Shown: piece after piece, positions 1 to 5,785 of the stretch
How the letters are laid out: the number at the start of each line of letters is the position of its first letter
Numbering within the stretch: position 1 is the first letter of the stretch
NCBI GenBank assembly: GCA_900555725.1
Contig: USMD01000085.1
Span: 1 to 7,658 of the forward strand
DNA length: 7,658 nucleotides
Reading direction: 5' to 3'
Source: an uncultured Garciella sp.
Lineage (GTDB): Bacteria > Bacillota > Clostridia > Eubacteriales > Garciellaceae
Translations under genes and position numbers: made by a program
The notes under the pieces: generated by a model
Databases searched by the model: none
What the model saw: only the letters and a program-made list of their open reading frames with translations
What the model was told of the DNA's origin: nothing

Positions 1-20
1 GAGATGTGTATAAGAGACAG
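1..20 (+). other. Residual Nextera adapter (Tn5 mosaic end) at left contig end
   Basis: The first 20 bases are the 19-bp Tn5 mosaic end used in Nextera tagmentation (AGATGTGTATAAGAGACAG) preceded by G. That extra G fits the read-2 adapter, whose 3' part ends in ...GGAGATG, better than read 1, which has C there. The GACAG edge, which joins the target in a tagmentation product, faces inward to the genomic DNA. This is library sequence and not part of the genome; biological sequence starts at about base 21. Confidence 0.97.
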
Positions 21-70
21 GTTAATAAAAAAATAGATAGTTTTTTCTTTTAATTCAAAAAAATGTAAGA

Positions 71-1603
71 TTATAATCTATTTTTTAAAAAAGATTGAAT
101 GTTTTTGGTAAAAAATAAAATTCCTAAATAGATAATACTAAAGGCAATTATGGAAGTCATAAGGGATAGAAATTCATTAAAATAAATATTTACAAAGGAA
201 TAAGTGAATTTTGAAAATACCAATGCTAAAATAGTAGCAATCAAAGGCTCTAGGATCCATTTTTTCGTATTTATTCTATCTTTGGTAAAATAAAATACAC
301 TAAGAAAACTAATAAGAGAAATAAAACAATAAGAAATGAGATAAGAGATGATATATCCTTCTATTTGATAGCTGGGATTTCCTACTAAAATATAAGTTAG
401 GATTAATTGTAAAATCATCCCTACTATAAAATGAACAGTAGAGAAAAATTGTCTTCCAATCCCTTGTAAAATAGAAGTGGAAATCTGGTAAATACATAAA
501 AATAATGTAGCAATAGAAAGTTGAGATAAATAAGTCCCATTTGATTCATTATATAAGATAAAAAATATTTTATCAGAGAAAACATAAAAAATACTGCTTA
601 AGGGCAGACCAATTAAAAAAGTAATATGAAAGGTTTTATCCAAGTACCTATGGAGTACATTGTGATTGGATTTTTCAACTGCCTCTGAAATCCTGGGAAT
701 GAGATTCATTACAAGGGCAGAGGTTAGAGTGAAAGGAATAAAAAGTAAGGGCATTACCATACCATTTACTTGTCCAAACTGGGAAAGGGAAATAGATTGA
801 TCTAAGCCTGATTTCACAAGTCTCCCTGGGACAATGACAGAAGTTATAACCTTTAAAAAGGAACTAATAACCCTAGATAGGGTAATAGGAAGGGCAATGG
901 AACCAAAAGAAAAAATGGTTTTAGAAGGAGAAACCTTAGGTATTTTACCATTGCTTTCTTTTTTAAATTTCTTTCTTAGCTTAACAAAGAAAAATATTAA
1001 TATTCCCAGTCCAGTGATTTCTCCAAAGACATCTCCTACTATAGAAATGGAAATAGCCTTATCCTCCCGGAAAGGAGATAGAAGTTGAAGTAATGATATT
1101 ACTACAATCATCCTAGTAATTTGTTCACCAAATTGACTGAGGGCTGGTGGGATTACGTTTTTTGATCCATAGAAATACCCTCTAAGGAGAGCAGATAGGG
1201 AAGGAAAGAGAATAATGGGAGCAAAGATGCGTAAGGGGGTTATTAATCTTTGATCATTTAAAATGTCTGTGGCAATCAAAGGAGCATTTACATATAAAAA
1301 AACCGAAAGAATCAGGGATAGGATCATCATAATCCATGAGGTATACTCAAGGGTTTTAAAACTTTGTCCTAATTTATTTTTTGCTATGGATTTGGTTGTT
1401 AAGCGAATCATTGCTATAGGTACCCCAGATCCCACAATGGTACCAACAAGGGAGGTCACTGGAGAAATCAATTCAAACAGTCCCAATCCCTCTGATCCAA
1501 TGAATCGGACTAATAGAATGCGATATAAAAAACCTAAAATTCGTATAAAGATATTTATTATAGTCAGAAAGATAGTAGAAAACACCAAGCTTTGGGTTTT
1601 CAT
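71..1603 (-). CDS. spoVB: Stage V sporulation protein B-like lipid II flippase (MurJ/MVF-MATE superfamily)
   Basis: Polytopic membrane protein of 510 aa, close to the roughly 518 aa of Bacillus SpoVB. In that family it is thought to flip lipid-linked peptidoglycan precursor across the outer forespore membrane for cortex synthesis. The N-terminal GFLYRILLVRFIGSEGLGLF segment (about residues 24-43), followed by SGVPIAMIRLTTKS (59-72), is characteristic of SpoVB/polysaccharide-export MVF proteins. Successive hydrophobic helices run to the C-terminus, as expected for the 14-helix fold, with a short basic tail (FLKNRL). A TTG 15 bp upstream (1616-1618) is also in frame. I chose the ATG at 1601-1603 because a strong Shine-Dalgarno, GGGGTGAT at 1614-1607, sits just before it and overlaps the extended reading. 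The gene diverges from the deacetylase at 1823. A weak promoter candidate lies at 1674-1717. Clostridia often carry several SpoVB/MurJ paralogues, so the exact paralogue is less sure than the family. Confidence 0.9.
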   Translation of the reverse strand: MKTQSLVFSTIFLTIINIFIRILGFLYRILLVRFIGSEGLGLFELISPVTSLVGTIVGSGVPIAMIRLTTKSIAKNKLGQSFKTLEYTSWIMMILSLILSVFLYVNAPLIATDILNDQRLITPLRIFAPIILFPSLSALLRGYFYGSKNVIPPALSQFGEQITRMIVVISLLQLLSPFREDKAISISIVGDVFGEITGLGILIFFFVKLRKKFKKESNGKIPKVSPSKTIFSFGSIALPITLSRVISSFLKVITSVIVPGRLVKSGLDQSISLSQFGQVNGMVMPLLFIPFTLTSALVMNLIPRISEAVEKSNHNVLHRYLDKTFHITFLIGLPLSSIFYVFSDKIFFILYNESNGTYLSQLSIATLFLCIYQISTSILQGIGRQFFSTVHFIVGMILQLILTYILVGNPSYQIEGYIISYLISYCFISLISFLSVFYFTKDRINTKKWILEPLIATILALVFSKFTYSFVNIYFNEFLSLMTSIIAFSIIYLGILFFTKNIQSFLKNRL

Positions 1604-1606
1604 ACA

Positions 1607-1614
1607 ATCACCCC
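1607..1614 (-). promoter_or_regulatory. Ribosome binding site that fixes the spoVB start
   Basis: On the minus strand GGGGTGAT matches the anti-SD complement (GGAGGTGAT) at all but one base. It stands three bases before the ATG at 1603. It lies inside the alternative reading from TTG 1618, so the shorter ATG-started protein is preferred. Confidence 0.7.
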
Positions 1615-1673
1615 ACAACGTAATAATCTACAAAATACTTCACTCTCGGGTAAATGATATTCTCTAAAAACGA

Positions 1674-1717
1674 TAAATATGCAGAGAAGATAAAAATACG
1701 AAAAGCTACATTGTCAA
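1674..1717 (-). promoter_or_regulatory. Weak promoter candidate for spoVB
   Basis: The minus strand has a perfect TTGACA (1717-1712), but the best 17-bp-spaced -10 is only TTTATC (3 of 6). Further downstream it has CATATTTA (1681-1674), close to the CATAnnnT -10 of sigma-E/K promoters, with an AT-rich GTATTTT at a short distance upstream. In Bacillus, spoVB is transcribed by mother-cell sigma-E. Neither reading is strong. Confidence 0.22.
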
Positions 1718-1741
1718 AAGAAAAAATCTTTTATAAAATGG

Positions 1742-1772
1742 ACGTAAAAATAAAATGGGAAAAGCATAACCT
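1742..1772 (+). promoter_or_regulatory. Candidate sporulation (sigma-E-like) promoter of the pdaB-like gene
   Basis: CATAACCT at 1765-1772 fits CATAnnnT, the -10 of sigma-E/sigma-K type promoters. It lies 14 bp after an AT-rich ACGTAAAAA (1742-1750) that could act as -35. It would leave a leader of about 35-40 nt before the strong RBS. Bacillus pdaB is expressed during sporulation, which agrees, but short AT-rich motifs recur by chance here. Confidence 0.33.
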
Positions 1773-1806
1773 TCTTTTATTAGAATAATATTTAGTAAAG
1801 GGAAAA

Positions 1807-1814
1807 AAGGAGGT
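1807..1814 (+). promoter_or_regulatory. Ribosome binding site that decides the pdaB start
   Basis: AAGGAGGT is a consensus Shine-Dalgarno. It leaves only 3 nt between GGAGG and the first in-frame TTG (1817) but 9 nt to the second TTG (1823). The latter is in the normal range, so the start at 1823 is preferred. Confidence 0.75.
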
Positions 1815-1822
1815 CTTTGCCT

Positions 1823-2590
1823 TTGAAGATTATTTTTATAAAAAAAAGAAAAGGATCTGTTTTTCTTGCGGTTTTTTTGCTAGTAGCGGTATCGGTGCTT
1901 TATAGTCAAAGTTTTACTCATCGGGCTTTTCAAGCCTTTATAGAGCAAGACCGACAAGTACCTATTTATAGTGTAGATACCCCAAAAAAAAAGATAGCCA
2001 TTAGCTTTGATGCAGCTTGGGGAGACGAATTTACCCAAGAAATTTTGGATATTCTTAAAAAGTATCATGTCAAATCTACATTTTTCTTAGTGGGTATGTG
2101 GGTAGATGAATATCCAGGACAAGTAAAAAGAATTCATGATGCTGGCCATGAAATAGGAAATCATTCTAGTACCCACCCTGATATGGCAAAAATCTCCGAA
2201 AAGGAGATTATAAAGGAGCTAAATACCACCGGAGAAAAGATAAAAAAAATTACAGGAGAAGAACCTATTTTATTTCGTCCGCCCTTTGGATCCTATAATG
2301 ATACATTAATCGATACCGCAAAGAAGCAAGGTTATTACACGATTCAATGGGATGTCGATTCTTTAGACTGGAAGGAAGAAGGAGTAGAGCCAATCACTGA
2401 AAGGGTAACATCTAAGGTACGGGAGGGTTCTATTGTATTATTTCATAATAATGCAAAATATTTGACCAAAGCACTCCCTACTGTATTAGAAACCTTACAA
2501 AAGGAAGGTTATGAAATTGTACCCATATCAGAGCTAATTTATAAGGAAGACTATTATATCGATCATACTGGAAGACAATTTAAAAATTAA
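1823..2590 (+). CDS. pdaB: PdaB-type sporulation polysaccharide deacetylase (carbohydrate esterase family 4)
   Basis: Membrane-anchored, extracytoplasmic CE4 (NodB-homology) protein of 255 aa; Bacillus PdaB has about 254. It should remove N-acetyl groups from peptidoglycan glycan strands. PdaB is needed for spore cortex maintenance in Bacillus. A basic start (about residues 2-11, KIIFIKKRKG) precedes one hydrophobic helix (about 12-28), an uncleaved anchor or signal peptide. The catalytic domain begins near residue 56. Motif 1 is SFDAAWGDE (D63); FDxxWGDE is typical of PdaB rather than of ordinary TFDDG enzymes. Motif 2 is HSSTHP with metal ligands H114 and H118, motif 3 RPPFG (R152), motif 4 DVDSLDW (D182, W183), and motif 5 IVLFH (H208). 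Bacillus PdaB, as I recall it, lacks the His pair, whereas this protein keeps it. The start is a TTG 9 nt after AAGGAGGT; a TTG at 1817 would add two residues. A strong terminator follows. Confidence 0.87.
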   Translation: MKIIFIKKRKGSVFLAVFLLVAVSVLYSQSFTHRAFQAFIEQDRQVPIYSVDTPKKKIAISFDAAWGDEFTQEILDILKKYHVKSTFFLVGMWVDEYPGQVKRIHDAGHEIGNHSSTHPDMAKISEKEIIKELNTTGEKIKKITGEEPILFRPPFGSYNDTLIDTAKKQGYYTIQWDVDSLDWKEEGVEPITERVTSKVREGSIVLFHNNAKYLTKALPTVLETLQKEGYEIVPISELIYKEDYYIDHTGRQFKN

Positions 2591-2605
2591 ATAAAAATTT
2601 GTTTG

Positions 2606-2636
2606 AAAGGATTGGTAAATTTGCCAATCCTTTTTT
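2606..2636 (+). terminator. Rho-independent terminator after pdaB
   Basis: AAAGGATTGG (2606-2615) pairs perfectly with CCAATCCTTT (2624-2633) around an 8-nt loop, and the T-run continues to 2636. It begins 15 bp after the deacetylase stop codon and separates that transcript from the Mur ligase gene. Confidence 0.93.
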
Positions 2637-2645
2637 GTATAAATT

Positions 2646-2675
2646 TATAAAAAAAACAAAACATAAACATACCTT
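2646..2675 (+). promoter_or_regulatory. Possible sigma-E-like promoter of the Mur ligase gene
   Basis: CATACCTT (2668-2675) fits the CATAnnnT -10 pattern, with TATAAAA (2646-2652) 15 bp upstream as a possible -35. Because a terminator lies just before, this 62-bp gap should hold a promoter of some kind. No good TTGACA/TATAAT pair is visible in it. The motif assignment itself is weak. Confidence 0.28.
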
Positions 2676-2698
2676 CATTTAAAGAGGAGCTGACACCT

Positions 2699-4093
2699 AT
2701 GGAGAATAATCAATTGAATTTTACGGGAGTTACAGCGGATTCTCGAAAAGTAAGACCAGGGTTTGTATTCATAGCCATTCAAGGAGAGGAGCAAGACGGG
2801 AATCAATTTATTGATGAAGCTGTTCAAAAAGGTGCTAAATTAATTATTACCGAAAAAGATCTTATTCAAAGGAATATTCCCTATTTGCAAGTAAAAGATG
2901 CACGAAAAGCCTTAGGAAATATGAATGCACTTTTTTATTCTTTATTTAAAAATAATATAAAAGTAATTGGAGTAACAGGAACCAATGGAAAAACTACTAC
3001 TACTAAAATGATAGAAAAAATTTTTCGGGAATCTGAAAAGGAAATCATACTTATTAGTGAGAAAAACATTACAACTCCTTCCTCAGAAAAAATCAGTGAA
3101 TCCCTATACCGGGCAAATAAAAAAGGAATTCATTGGGCGGTGATGGAAGTGTCATCCCATGGATTAAAACAAAGAAGGGTGGAGAGCATTGATTTTGATA
3201 CAGCTATTTTTACCAACATATCCAATGACCATTTAGATTATCATAAGAGTTTTGAAGATTATTTTTCTAGCAAAAAAATATTATTTCAAGGGTTAAAAGA
3301 AAATAAAAGGGCAATCATTAATGGAGATGATTCTTGGTCTTTGAAGCTTTTAGAGGGAAAGAAAAATATTTATGTGATTACCTATGGCTTAAATCCAAAA
3401 TCTACCATAACGGCCTCTAGTATAGATATAGGAGAAAAAATACGTTTTAACTATTGCCTACAAAGGTCTCTAGACAGTTATCAGAAAAATAAAATAGAGG
3501 TGCAGGAATTTCCCATTGAAATGAATTTATTGGGCTATCATAATATATATAATGCATTAGCAGCCATTACAACAGCGCTTATTTATGAAATACCAGTAGA
3601 TACCATACAAAGGGCATTAAAAAGTTTTAAAACAGTACATCGAAGGTTAGAATTAATACAAACCCTTCCCTATGTGATTTTAGATGATTATGCCCATAAT
3701 CCAAATAGTTTTGAAACAGCCTTTCAAACCCTTCAATCTATAGATTATAAGGACATCCATATAATAGTGGCTATTAGGGGAAATCGGGGGATAAAGGTGA
3801 ATCAAGAAAATGCACAGACCATTGCCAATTGGTGCTCTCTATTAAATATAGAAAATCTGTATATCACAGAAAGTGAAGATTTTGTAACGGAAAGAGATAG
3901 GGTACAATCCATAGAAAGACAAGTTTTTTTAAATACTCTAAAGCAAAAAAATATTTCTTTTCATTTTCATACCTCTTTAGAAGAAAGTATAAAAAATTTA
4001 CTCTCTCAAATAGAAAAAAATGATCTTATTATGCTTCTAGGTTCCCAGGGAATGGATCAAGGAGTCAACGTCTTAAAAAAATTATTGCAATAA
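2699..4093 (+). CDS. MurE-family Mur ligase, divergent, substrate uncertain
   Basis: Cytoplasmic ATP-dependent amide ligase of the Mur family, 464 aa, slightly shorter than typical MurE (about 480-500). Domain 1 (1-85) has the MurE-like VTADSRKVRPG (11-21). The central ATPase has the P-loop GVTGTNGKTTTT (91-102, K98), EVSSHG (150-155) and NISNDHLDYH (173-182). K192 in FSSKK is the likely carbamylated lysine. LGYHNIYNALAA (278-289) leads into the C-terminal domain with HRRLE (314-318) and DDYAHNP (329-335). That domain departs from true MurE. The GGDRD region reads AIRGNRGIKVN (358-368), the DNPR motif that recognises diaminopimelate is absent (TESEDF, 390-395), and the GKGHE end motif reads LGSQGMDQG (447-455). 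It probably adds an amino acid or small amine to a UDP-MurNAc-like or other substrate, but not necessarily diaminopimelate. The ATG lies 9 nt after GAGGAG (2684-2689). Terminators on both sides make it monocistronic. Confidence 0.85.
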   Translation: MENNQLNFTGVTADSRKVRPGFVFIAIQGEEQDGNQFIDEAVQKGAKLIITEKDLIQRNIPYLQVKDARKALGNMNALFYSLFKNNIKVIGVTGTNGKTTTTKMIEKIFRESEKEIILISEKNITTPSSEKISESLYRANKKGIHWAVMEVSSHGLKQRRVESIDFDTAIFTNISNDHLDYHKSFEDYFSSKKILFQGLKENKRAIINGDDSWSLKLLEGKKNIYVITYGLNPKSTITASSIDIGEKIRFNYCLQRSLDSYQKNKIEVQEFPIEMNLLGYHNIYNALAAITTALIYEIPVDTIQRALKSFKTVHRRLELIQTLPYVILDDYAHNPNSFETAFQTLQSIDYKDIHIIVAIRGNRGIKVNQENAQTIANWCSLLNIENLYITESEDFVTERDRVQSIERQVFLNTLKQKNISFHFHTSLEESIKNLLSQIEKNDLIMLLGSQGMDQGVNVLKKLLQ

Positions 4094-4120
4094 AAAATCT
4101 TTCGAAAGAAAGATTTTTTT
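4092..4120 (+). terminator. Rho-independent terminator overlapping the Mur ligase stop codon
   Basis: TCTTTC (4098-4103) pairs with GAAAGA (4108-4113) around a GAAA tetraloop. The flanking A6 (4092-4097) and T7 (4114-4120) extend the stem and supply the U-tract. The last two bases of the TAA stop belong to the A-run, so there is no 3' untranslated spacer. Confidence 0.93.
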
Positions 4121-4144
4121 CATATATTAGGGACAATTCGAATA

Positions 4145-4159
4145 GTTATATTTTATAAC
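4145..4159. repeat. Perfect short inverted repeat upstream of the tandem-OB gene
   Basis: GTTATA-TTT-TATAAC is a perfect dyad with 6-bp arms. It lacks the GC content and T-run of a terminator, so it could be an operator, or chance in AT-rich DNA. Confidence 0.4.
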
Positions 4160-4165
4160 GGTGGT

Positions 4166-4194
4166 TTGAGAAAATTCTATTATATCATTTTAAA
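4166..4194 (+). promoter_or_regulatory. Weak sigma-A promoter candidate for the tandem-OB (SSB-like) gene
   Basis: TTGAGA (4166-4171) is followed after 17 bp by TTTAAA (4189-4194), 5 of 6 and 4 of 6 matches to consensus. The terminator ending at 4120 means a promoter must lie in this 179-bp gap if the gene is expressed independently. A CATATATT at 4121 also fits CATAnnnT but abuts the terminator. Confidence 0.27.
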
Positions 4195-4223
4195 GAAAAT
4201 ATTATCCAAAGGGCTAGAATTAC

Positions 4224-4240
4224 TAAAATCTATGATTTTA
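4224..4240. repeat. Perfect inverted repeat between promoter candidate and RBS
   Basis: TAAAATC-TAT-GATTTTA is a perfect dyad with 7-bp arms, about 60 bp before the GTG start and probably inside the leader transcript. It is a possible operator or weak RNA hairpin. No T-run follows. Confidence 0.4.
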
Positions 4241-4299
4241 TGATGAGTATGGAGGCTATTGGATAAATAAAGAACGGAAATGGAAAGGGAGTGTAAATT

Positions 4300-4965
4300 G
4301 TGCTGAACAATGAGAATAATGAGATGGATACTAATAAGGTGATGATAGCAGGGAAACTAAAAAAGGAACTTGAATTTAGCCACTCCATTTATGGAGAGGG
4401 ATTTTATAATACTTATATAGAAATTCCCCGCCTAAGTAATATTAAGGATGTGTTACCTATAACAGTCTCAGAGAGGCTAATTCAAGGAATGAAGTTAAAG
4501 GCAGGGAATCATATACTTATAGAAGGACAACTTCGATCTTATAATAAAACTATAAACGGAAACAATAAACTGATACTCAGTATATTTGTAAAAGAATTAG
4601 AGCTTATCCCATCGTTGAAAGAGATAAAAAATCCCAATGAAATTTATTTAGATGGATTTATTTGTAAAAATCCATCCTATCGCACAACACCTTTTGGTAG
4701 GGAGATTACAGATCTTCTCATTGCAGTAAATAGACCTTATAATAAGTCTGATTATATTCCTTGTATTGCTTGGGGAAGAAATGCCAGATTTTCAGGGAAT
4801 TTGGATATAGGCCAACGAATTAAATTATGGGGAAGAATACAAAGCAGGGAATATCAAAAGAAATATCCCAATGGAGAAATAGTAAACAAAGTAGCCTATG
4901 AAGTTTCCATTTCAAAGATGGAATTTTCAAGTGAAAAAAAGGAGGAGGAAAAGGATACCATATAA
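4300..4965 (+). CDS. SSB-like protein with two tandem OB folds
   Basis: Predicted cytoplasmic single-stranded DNA-binding protein of 221 aa. Ordinary bacterial SSB has one OB fold in about 110-120 residues plus a flexible acidic tail; here two OB-like segments share one chain. The second (about 113-207) is clearly SSB: NEIYLDGFICKNPSYRTTPFGREITDLLIAVNRPY, in outline, then DYIPCIAWGR (151-160), LDIGQRIKLWGRIQSREY and a final EVSISKMEF. The first (about 12-103) keeps the rhythm NKVMIAGKL ... AGNHILIEGQLRSY but is strongly diverged. The C-terminus (EKKEEEKDTI) is charged but lacks the DDIPF tip with which SSB recruits repair and replication proteins. This makes it an accessory SSB rather than the replicative one. 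The GTG start lies 8 nt after GGAG (4288-4291); the later ATG at 4324 has no good RBS. No terminator follows, so some read-through into the next gene is possible. Confidence 0.8.
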   Translation: MLNNENNEMDTNKVMIAGKLKKELEFSHSIYGEGFYNTYIEIPRLSNIKDVLPITVSERLIQGMKLKAGNHILIEGQLRSYNKTINGNNKLILSIFVKELELIPSLKEIKNPNEIYLDGFICKNPSYRTTPFGREITDLLIAVNRPYNKSDYIPCIAWGRNARFSGNLDIGQRIKLWGRIQSREYQKKYPNGEIVNKVAYEVSISKMEFSSEKKEEEKDTI

Positions 4966-5003
4966 AAACTTATATAAAAATAGGGTGAACCTAAATCTCA
5001 TAG

Positions 5004-5014
5004 AATTGACAATT
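5004..5014. repeat. Perfect inverted repeat over the -35 box (candidate operator)
   Basis: AATTG-A-CAATT is a perfect 11-bp dyad that contains the TTGACA -35 hexamer of the promoter at 5006-5034. A repressor bound here would block RNA polymerase. Autoregulation by the GntR-type product is a natural guess but is not shown. Confidence 0.4.
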
Positions 5015-5034
5015 GAAAACCTTTAGTATAAAAT
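5006..5034 (+). promoter_or_regulatory. Strong sigma-A promoter of the GntR-RCK_C / sigma-54 activator operon
   Basis: A perfect TTGACA (5006-5011), a 17-bp spacer and TAAAAT (5029-5034, 5 of 6) make this the best housekeeping promoter in the window. Transcription should start near 5041, giving a leader of roughly 60 nt before the GTG at 5105. Confidence 0.8.
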
Positions 5035-5104
5035 TTAGTTGTTTGTTTAGAAGAGGAAAGATTCCAGAAAGATGCCAACATTAGAAATGAAGGGATAGGT
5101 GTAA

Positions 5105-5737
5105 GTGTTGAGAGGTTTATCTAGATATTCACAAATTGCCTTAGATGTAGCACATAAAATTGTACAAGGAGAATTGACAATAGGAGAAAGGTTATATGGT
5201 AGATCTACTTTAGCCAGTTTATATAATGTATCCCCTGAAACCATTCGGCGTTCCCTCGCTTTATTATCAGAAGCAGGGATTGTAGAGGTCACCCAGGGAA
5301 GCGGAGTTACCATAAGATCTAAGGACTTAGCCTATGAGTTTATAGAAAAATATAAAAATAAAAATTCCCTAGCTAGTATAAAAAAAGAATTGAGAGAATT
5401 GGTAAAAGAAAAAAAAGAAATGGAAAATCATATGCATGACTTAATCAACAATCTGATTGAATATAGTGATAATTTAAAGCATATTACTCCCTATAATCCC
5501 TTTGAAATTGAAATAGGAGAATCCTATCAAAATGCTGGAAAAACAGTAGCTGAGGTAGAGTTTTGGAAGCAAACGGGAGGTACTATTATCGCAATTAAAC
5601 GGGGAGAGAAAATGATAATATCCCCAGGTCCTAATTATACTTTAAATGTAGGAGATATTATTGTAGTAGTAGGAGATCTTGATGTATACTATAAGGTGAA
5701 ACAATTCCTCAATCAGATTGACTCGGCTGAAGTCTAG
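5105..5737 (+). CDS. BusR-like GntR-RCK_C transcriptional regulator (probable cyclic di-AMP sensor)
   Basis: DNA-binding repressor of 210 aa, the size and architecture of streptococcal/lactococcal BusR. A GntR-type winged helix occupies about 8-72: SRYSQIALDVAHKIVQGEL, then GRSTLASLYNVSPETIRRSL (recognition helix near 42-53) and the wing EVTQGSGVTI (61-70). A charged, Lys/Glu-rich helix (about 88-125) looks like a coiled-coil linker. The C-terminus (about 133-205) is an RCK_C/TrkA-C domain with FEIEIGESYQNAGKTVAEV and YTLNVGDIIVVVGDL. In BusR this domain binds cyclic di-AMP and increases repression of an osmolyte transporter; the target here is unknown. The start is GTG 5105, or TTG 5108, which is better spaced from AGGTG (5097-5101); GTG uses AGGG (5091-5094). 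It is the first gene of a probable operon with the activator 48 bp downstream. No transporter gene is visible next to it. Confidence 0.85.
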   Translation: MLRGLSRYSQIALDVAHKIVQGELTIGERLYGRSTLASLYNVSPETIRRSLALLSEAGIVEVTQGSGVTIRSKDLAYEFIEKYKNKNSLASIKKELRELVKEKKEMENHMHDLINNLIEYSDNLKHITPYNPFEIEIGESYQNAGKTVAEVEFWKQTGGTIIAIKRGEKMIISPGPNYTLNVGDIIVVVGDLDVYYKVKQFLNQIDSAEV

Positions 5738-5785
5738 ATAACGGCTATGAGAGAGAATATGTAAAAGAATAAAGGGAGTGGCTAA

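Noticed and set aside
75..96. AT palindrome at the 3' end of spoVB as a terminator
   Set aside because: AATC-TA-TTTTTT/AAAAAA-GATT is almost pure A/T, contains a bulge, lies partly inside the coding region, and has no clean minus-strand T-run after it. It is too weak to call.
834..1667. Plus-strand open frames of 84 and 134 codons (834-1088 and 1263-1667)
   Set aside because: Both lie antisense to spoVB, have no convincing ribosome binding site, and encode low-complexity basic sequences with no recognisable domain, while the minus strand encodes a clear membrane protein.
2699..4093. Naming the Mur ligase murE
   Set aside because: The C-terminal substrate motifs that define MurE are missing, so only family membership is supported.
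4981..4993. TAGG-GTGAA-CCTA hairpin as a terminator for the tandem-OB gene
   Set aside because: The stem is only 4 bp and no T-run follows. It could equally be part of an operator or chance.
5047..5313. Minus-strand open frame of 88 codons
   Set aside because: It is antisense to the well-supported GntR-type helix-turn-helix coding region and shows no family resemblance.
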